Shown one piece after another: positions 13,244-15,873 of a DNA stretch of 15,873 nt (position 1 is the stretch's first letter; every line of letters starts with the position of its first letter). The DNA is from Ruminococcaceae bacterium UBA6364 (GTDB taxonomy: Bacteria; Bacillota; Clostridia; Oscillospirales; Acutalibacteraceae). Made by a program: the position numbers and the translations under genes. The stretch is taken from positions 8,597 to 24,469 of the forward strand of contig DJRI01000017.1 in assembly GCA_002440045.1 (NCBI GenBank), in the 5' to 3' direction. A model generated the notes under the pieces. It was not told the DNA's origin, searched no databases, and saw only the letters and a list, made by a program, of their open reading frames with translations.

Positions 13244-15098
13244 AAAAACCTCGTGGCGCGAAGCGGCAAGGCTTAATAACAGAGCGATAAAACTGATTTT
13301 TAAAGAATATCCGCAGTTTGTTTTGTCGCGGTTTTTCTCAATTGCCGCAAAGTCTCTTTCGCCTTATGTCGGAATATATATTTCGGCTCTTCTTATAAAC
13401 GAGCTCACGGGTGCAAAAAACCCCGAAAAAATAAAGCTCTATGTTTTTGCGGCGCTTTTTTCGGCTGCTGTTCTTTCACTTTTAATTGCACTTTTAAACA
13501 GGTGGAAAGAAACGCAAAACGCCTGCGATTATTATAATTACGAGGGAATTATAATAAGAAAAATTCTTGATATGGATTATGAAATATGCGACGACACAAA
13601 AACCTCGGACCTTATTAATACTGTAAGAGAAAATATGAACGGCGGCGGTTGGGGTTTTTACAGGGTAATGATGCAGCTTGACGAGCTGTATGAATCCGTT
13701 TTTACCTGCTTCGGCGGAATTGCTCTTACGGTTTCGCTTTTTATAAAAAAAGTGCCCGAAGGGCAGGGTGCGCTTGAAGTGCTCAACAAACCGTTTTCGG
13801 CTGTGCTAATAGTTGTTTTGATGATTGCCGTGTGCATTGCGGCCCCCGCTTTAGAGGGTAAAGGTCAAAGCTATTATGCAAAATATGCCGATATGCACAA
13901 CCTCGGAAACCGTCTTTTCGGATTTTTCGGCTGGCTCGGCCACAAAAAAGAGATTGCTTCCGATGTCAGAATTTACAGGCAGGACATAATATGCGAGAGC
14001 CATAACCACTCAAAGACCGATACCTTTGCGTCGGGCGGGCTTTTTGCCCGCTTGGCACGCGGACCAATCGGCTTGTGCAGTGCCGCAGGAAGCGCCGTTT
14101 CGGTTGTCTTTACGTTCATTATTTACGCCTTTGTGTGCTTAAAGGCGTGGGCGGGCGCTTTCGGCCTCGGTGCCGTGACGCAGTATGTAGCTTCTGTAAC
14201 AAAAACGGCAAGCGGCGTGTCGGGGCTTGTAAGGGCTGTCGGCGGTATGAAAAACAACGCTCCGTTTTTGGCGCTCATATTTGAGCTTCTTGACATTCAA
14301 AACAAAATGTACCGCGGCACGCTCACCGTTGAAAAGCGCCGCGACAGAAAATATCAAATAGAATTTAAAGATGTTTCCTTTAAATATCCGGGCAGTGAAA
14401 CCTATGCCTTAAAGCACATCAATATGAAGTTTGAAATAGGCAAACGCCTTGCCGTTGTCGGAATGAACGGAAGCGGCAAAAGCACGTTTATTAAGCTTTT
14501 GTGCCGCCTTTATGACCCGACCGAGGGCGAAATACTTTTAAACGGTATAGACATCAGAAAATACGACTACAAAGAATATATGAATATTTTTTCTGTCGTG
14601 TTTCAGGATTTTAACCTTTTTGCATTAAAGCTCGGCGAAAACGTCGCGGCAAAAAGCGATTATGACAAAAAGGCGGTAGAAGAGGCGCTCACTAAAGCGG
14701 GATTCCTCGAAAGATTAAATGATTTGCCCGAAGGTGTTGAAACTTATCTTTATAAGGATTATAATAAGGACGGTGTGAACGTCTCAGGCGGTGAAGCGCA
14801 AAAAATCGCTATTGCCCGCGCACTTTATAAAGACGCGCCGTTTTTGATTCTTGACGAACCCACGGCGGCGCTTGACCCTGTTGCCGAAGCGCAGATATAT
14901 TCAAAGCTCAACGATATTGTGGGCGATAAAACGGCGATATATATAAGCCACCGTCTTTCGTCCTGCAAGTTCTGCGACGAAATTCTCGTTTTTGCGGGCG
15001 GCACGGTTATACAACAGGGTACGCACAATTCACTTGTTTCTGAAACAAACGGAAAATACTATGAGCTTTGGCATGCTCAGGCGCAGTATTATACCTGA
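13230..15098 (+). CDS. ABC exporter half-transporter, second of a pair
   Basis: 622 residues. Membrane segments lie in about 25-335 (hydrophobic blocks near 31-56, 71-90, 155-172, 190-207, 283-307), followed by a nucleotide-binding domain (about 375-615) with Walker A GMNGSGKST (411-419), Q-loop VFQDFNL (Gln459), signature VSGGE (518-522), Walker B FLILDE (538-543) and switch His574. As in its partner, the Walker B glutamate and signature serine are kept, so neither ATP site is obviously degenerate, unlike many heterodimeric exporters such as TM287/288. A block at about 170-190 (KKVPEGQGALEVLNKP) between membrane segments may be an extracellular loop. The start is ATG 13230 with AGGGAAGGAG upstream, inside the end of the first ABC gene; an upstream in-frame ATG at 13188 lacks such a site. 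Likely export partner of the first ABC protein. Confidence 0.92.
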   Translation: MKNYKKTSWREAARLNNRAIKLIFKEYPQFVLSRFFSIAAKSLSPYVGIYISALLINELTGAKNPEKIKLYVFAALFSAAVLSLLIALLNRWKETQNACDYYNYEGIIIRKILDMDYEICDDTKTSDLINTVRENMNGGGWGFYRVMMQLDELYESVFTCFGGIALTVSLFIKKVPEGQGALEVLNKPFSAVLIVVLMIAVCIAAPALEGKGQSYYAKYADMHNLGNRLFGFFGWLGHKKEIASDVRIYRQDIICESHNHSKTDTFASGGLFARLARGPIGLCSAAGSAVSVVFTFIIYAFVCLKAWAGAFGLGAVTQYVASVTKTASGVSGLVRAVGGMKNNAPFLALIFELLDIQNKMYRGTLTVEKRRDRKYQIEFKDVSFKYPGSETYALKHINMKFEIGKRLAVVGMNGSGKSTFIKLLCRLYDPTEGEILLNGIDIRKYDYKEYMNIFSVVFQDFNLFALKLGENVAAKSDYDKKAVEEALTKAGFLERLNDLPEGVETYLYKDYNKDGVNVSGGEAQKIAIARALYKDAPFLILDEPTAALDPVAEAQIYSKLNDIVGDKTAIYISHRLSSCKFCDEILVFAGGTVIQQGTHNSLVSETNGKYYELWHAQAQYYT

Positions 15099-15131
15099 TA
15101 AATTAAGCGGTCGCACATTTTCGGAGGAAAT

Positions 15132-15701
15132 ATGAAAAATAATTCAAAAAAGAAAAAATTAAGCGGTACCGTAATTACGGCGGCAATAATAATTGTATTA
15201 ATCGCAGTCGTGTTTATAAGCGGCATTCGCCCGTGCGTGGTGCTTTCAGGCTCAATGGAGCCCGCCATACCGACGTGGAGCCTTTGCTTTGTTGACACAA
15301 GGGTTTCTTATGATGACATAGTTTTGGGCGACGTTGTTGTGTATGACAGGCGCGCCGACGACCGCCGAATAATTCACAGGGTTGTAAAAATTGAGGACGA
15401 AGGCATAACGACAAAGGGCGACGCAAACCTTATTACCGACGGCGTCAGCGTCGGGCGCGACAACCTCTACGGCAAGGAGCTTTTTCATATTCCGTATATC
15501 GGCTATATCTGCCGCTTTGCAAAAAATCCGTTTGTGCTTATTGCTCTTGCGGTGATAATCGTACTTTTGAATGTAACAGACCTTAAAGGCAAAAAGAAAA
15601 AGAAGCAGGATTCTGAAATTTCTTCGGAAGCCGAAGCCGCCGCATTAAATGAACCGACTCCCGAAAACGAAAATACACGGCAAGAGGAAAAGACAGAATA
15701 A
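15132..15701 (+). CDS. Signal peptidase I, SipW/ER (S26B) type
   Basis: 189 residues. Membrane helix 1 spans about 12-30 and the catalytic domain about 31-135. Nucleophile Ser41 sits in LSGSMEPAI, and the general base position holds His82 (RRIIHRVV) rather than the bacterial Lys, which marks the SipW/archaeal/ER type. TKGDAN (94-99) and Asp103 fit the conserved acidic motif. A second membrane helix lies at about 131-147, then a Lys-rich and Glu/Pro-rich cytoplasmic tail (about 150-189). GGAGG lies at 15123-15127 and the gene starts 33 bp after the ABC stop, so it is probably in the same operon. SipW-type enzymes often serve a few dedicated substrates (TasA/TapA in Bacillus); here it may mature the cargo of the ABC pair or a membrane component (inference). 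No substrate gene is visible before the window ends. Confidence 0.9.
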   Translation: MKNNSKKKKLSGTVITAAIIIVLIAVVFISGIRPCVVLSGSMEPAIPTWSLCFVDTRVSYDDIVLGDVVVYDRRADDRRIIHRVVKIEDEGITTKGDANLITDGVSVGRDNLYGKELFHIPYIGYICRFAKNPFVLIALAVIIVLLNVTDLKGKKKKKQDSEISSEAEAAALNEPTPENENTRQEEKTE

Positions 15702-15703
15702 AA

Positions 15704-15722
15704 CATAGGCATAAGAGAGTCG
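15704..15722 (+). repeat. Intergenic repeat copy 3 (CATAGGCATAAGAGAGTCG)
   Basis: It begins 3 bp after the signal peptidase stop. Bases 15704-15719 match 9436-9451 exactly in inverted orientation, and 15709-15722 match 11335-11348 in direct orientation. The adjacent GTCG-AAA-CGAC (15719-15729) is a tiny hairpin and carries, on the minus strand, CGTTTCGAC, one base from the CGTTTCGTC of the candidate LytTR operator. Confidence 0.6.
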
Positions 15723-15758
15723 AAACGACACGCCCTAAAAGCTTTATTTTCCGCATCC

Positions 15759-15872
15759 TCAGGCGTTTTTCTCCTTGCAATACGGGCAGTATTGACGCGT
15801 CGAAGAAACACCCGACTTTTGGGAAACTAAAGCTTCCCCAGTGCTTCGCAGTTTTAAAATGTCATATTTTTG
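15759..15872 (-). CDS. Possible C-terminus of a leftward gene with a CPYC motif (partial)
   Basis: Read on the minus strand from the right edge, one frame stays open for 37 codons and stops at TGA (15761-15759). The end reads RQYCPYCKEKNA, a CxxC pair resembling half a zinc ribbon or a redox motif. The start is outside the window. Convergence with the signal peptidase gene would fit a gene boundary here. A 37-codon open stretch is not significant by length, and another minus frame is also open across this region, so this call rests mainly on the motif. Confidence 0.25.
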   Translation of the reverse strand, partial: QKYDILKLRSTGEALVSQKSGVSSTRQYCPYCKEKNA

Positions 15873-15873
15873 T

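Noticed and set aside
15100..15167. 12-bp direct repeat AAATTAAGCGGT at 15100 and 15156
   Set aside because: Several exact 12-bp repeats are expected by chance in a window this size, and one copy is within coding sequence.
15715..15730. GTTTCGACTC on the minus strand looks like a tRNA T-arm
   Set aside because: Flanking bases do not form a T-stem and no acceptor, D or anticodon arms could be found nearby.

Overview
The window most likely comes from a low-to-mid-GC gut Firmicute of the Oscillospiraceae/Ruminococcaceae type (class Clostridia). This is inferred from a type I dockerin on a secreted hydrolase, an AgrC-like GHKL kinase with a LytTR regulator, a SipW-type signal peptidase, A-rich Shine-Dalgarno sites, near-consensus sigma-A promoters, and TTG/GTG starts preceded by strong GGAGG sites. 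I see no rRNA, tRNA, CRISPR array or intact insertion sequence.

Layout. (1) 1-1247: the 3' part of a xylulokinase gene entering from the left edge. A 305-bp gap follows, holding a three-part hairpin and a perfect-consensus promoter. (2) 1553-4554, plus strand: two separately transcribed exported proteins. The first has an Asn/Gly-rich linker and an uncharacterised C-terminal domain. The second is an LCAT-like alpha/beta hydrolase ending in a dockerin, with a long, possibly structured 5' leader. (3) 7619-4648, minus strand: a compact four-gene operon with overlapping ends, encoding a Crp/Fnr-type regulator and a lipoprotein-type ABC importer of the NrtA/SsuA/ThiY class. It has its own promoter and a perfect 16-bp palindrome next to the -10. 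It converges on the hydrolase gene over a shared bidirectional terminator. (4) 7783-9434, plus strand: divergent from the regulator, a GtrA-like membrane protein overlapping an rRNA uracil-5 methyltransferase. (5) 9484-9855: a truncated RhuM-family fragment. (6) 9884-15701: a signalling/export cassette with a LytTR response regulator, a cytoplasmic GHKL kinase without a sensor domain, two ABC exporter half-transporters and a SipW/ER-type signal peptidase I. (7) 15702-15873: a short repeat and the end of a leftward reading frame.

The most interesting part is the cassette in (6). A terminator separates regulator-kinase from exporter-peptidase. Just upstream of the exporter promoter is a 15-bp direct repeat with a 21-bp period and one mismatch, the geometry expected of a LytTR dimer site. 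The simplest reading is that the two-component pair controls an ABC-ABC-signal peptidase export module. No precursor peptide, AgrB, peptidase-containing transporter or modification enzyme is visible, so the cargo is unknown. An 11-bp intergenic core (GCATAAGAGAG) occurs at the cassette's left side, at its internal promoter and at its right end.
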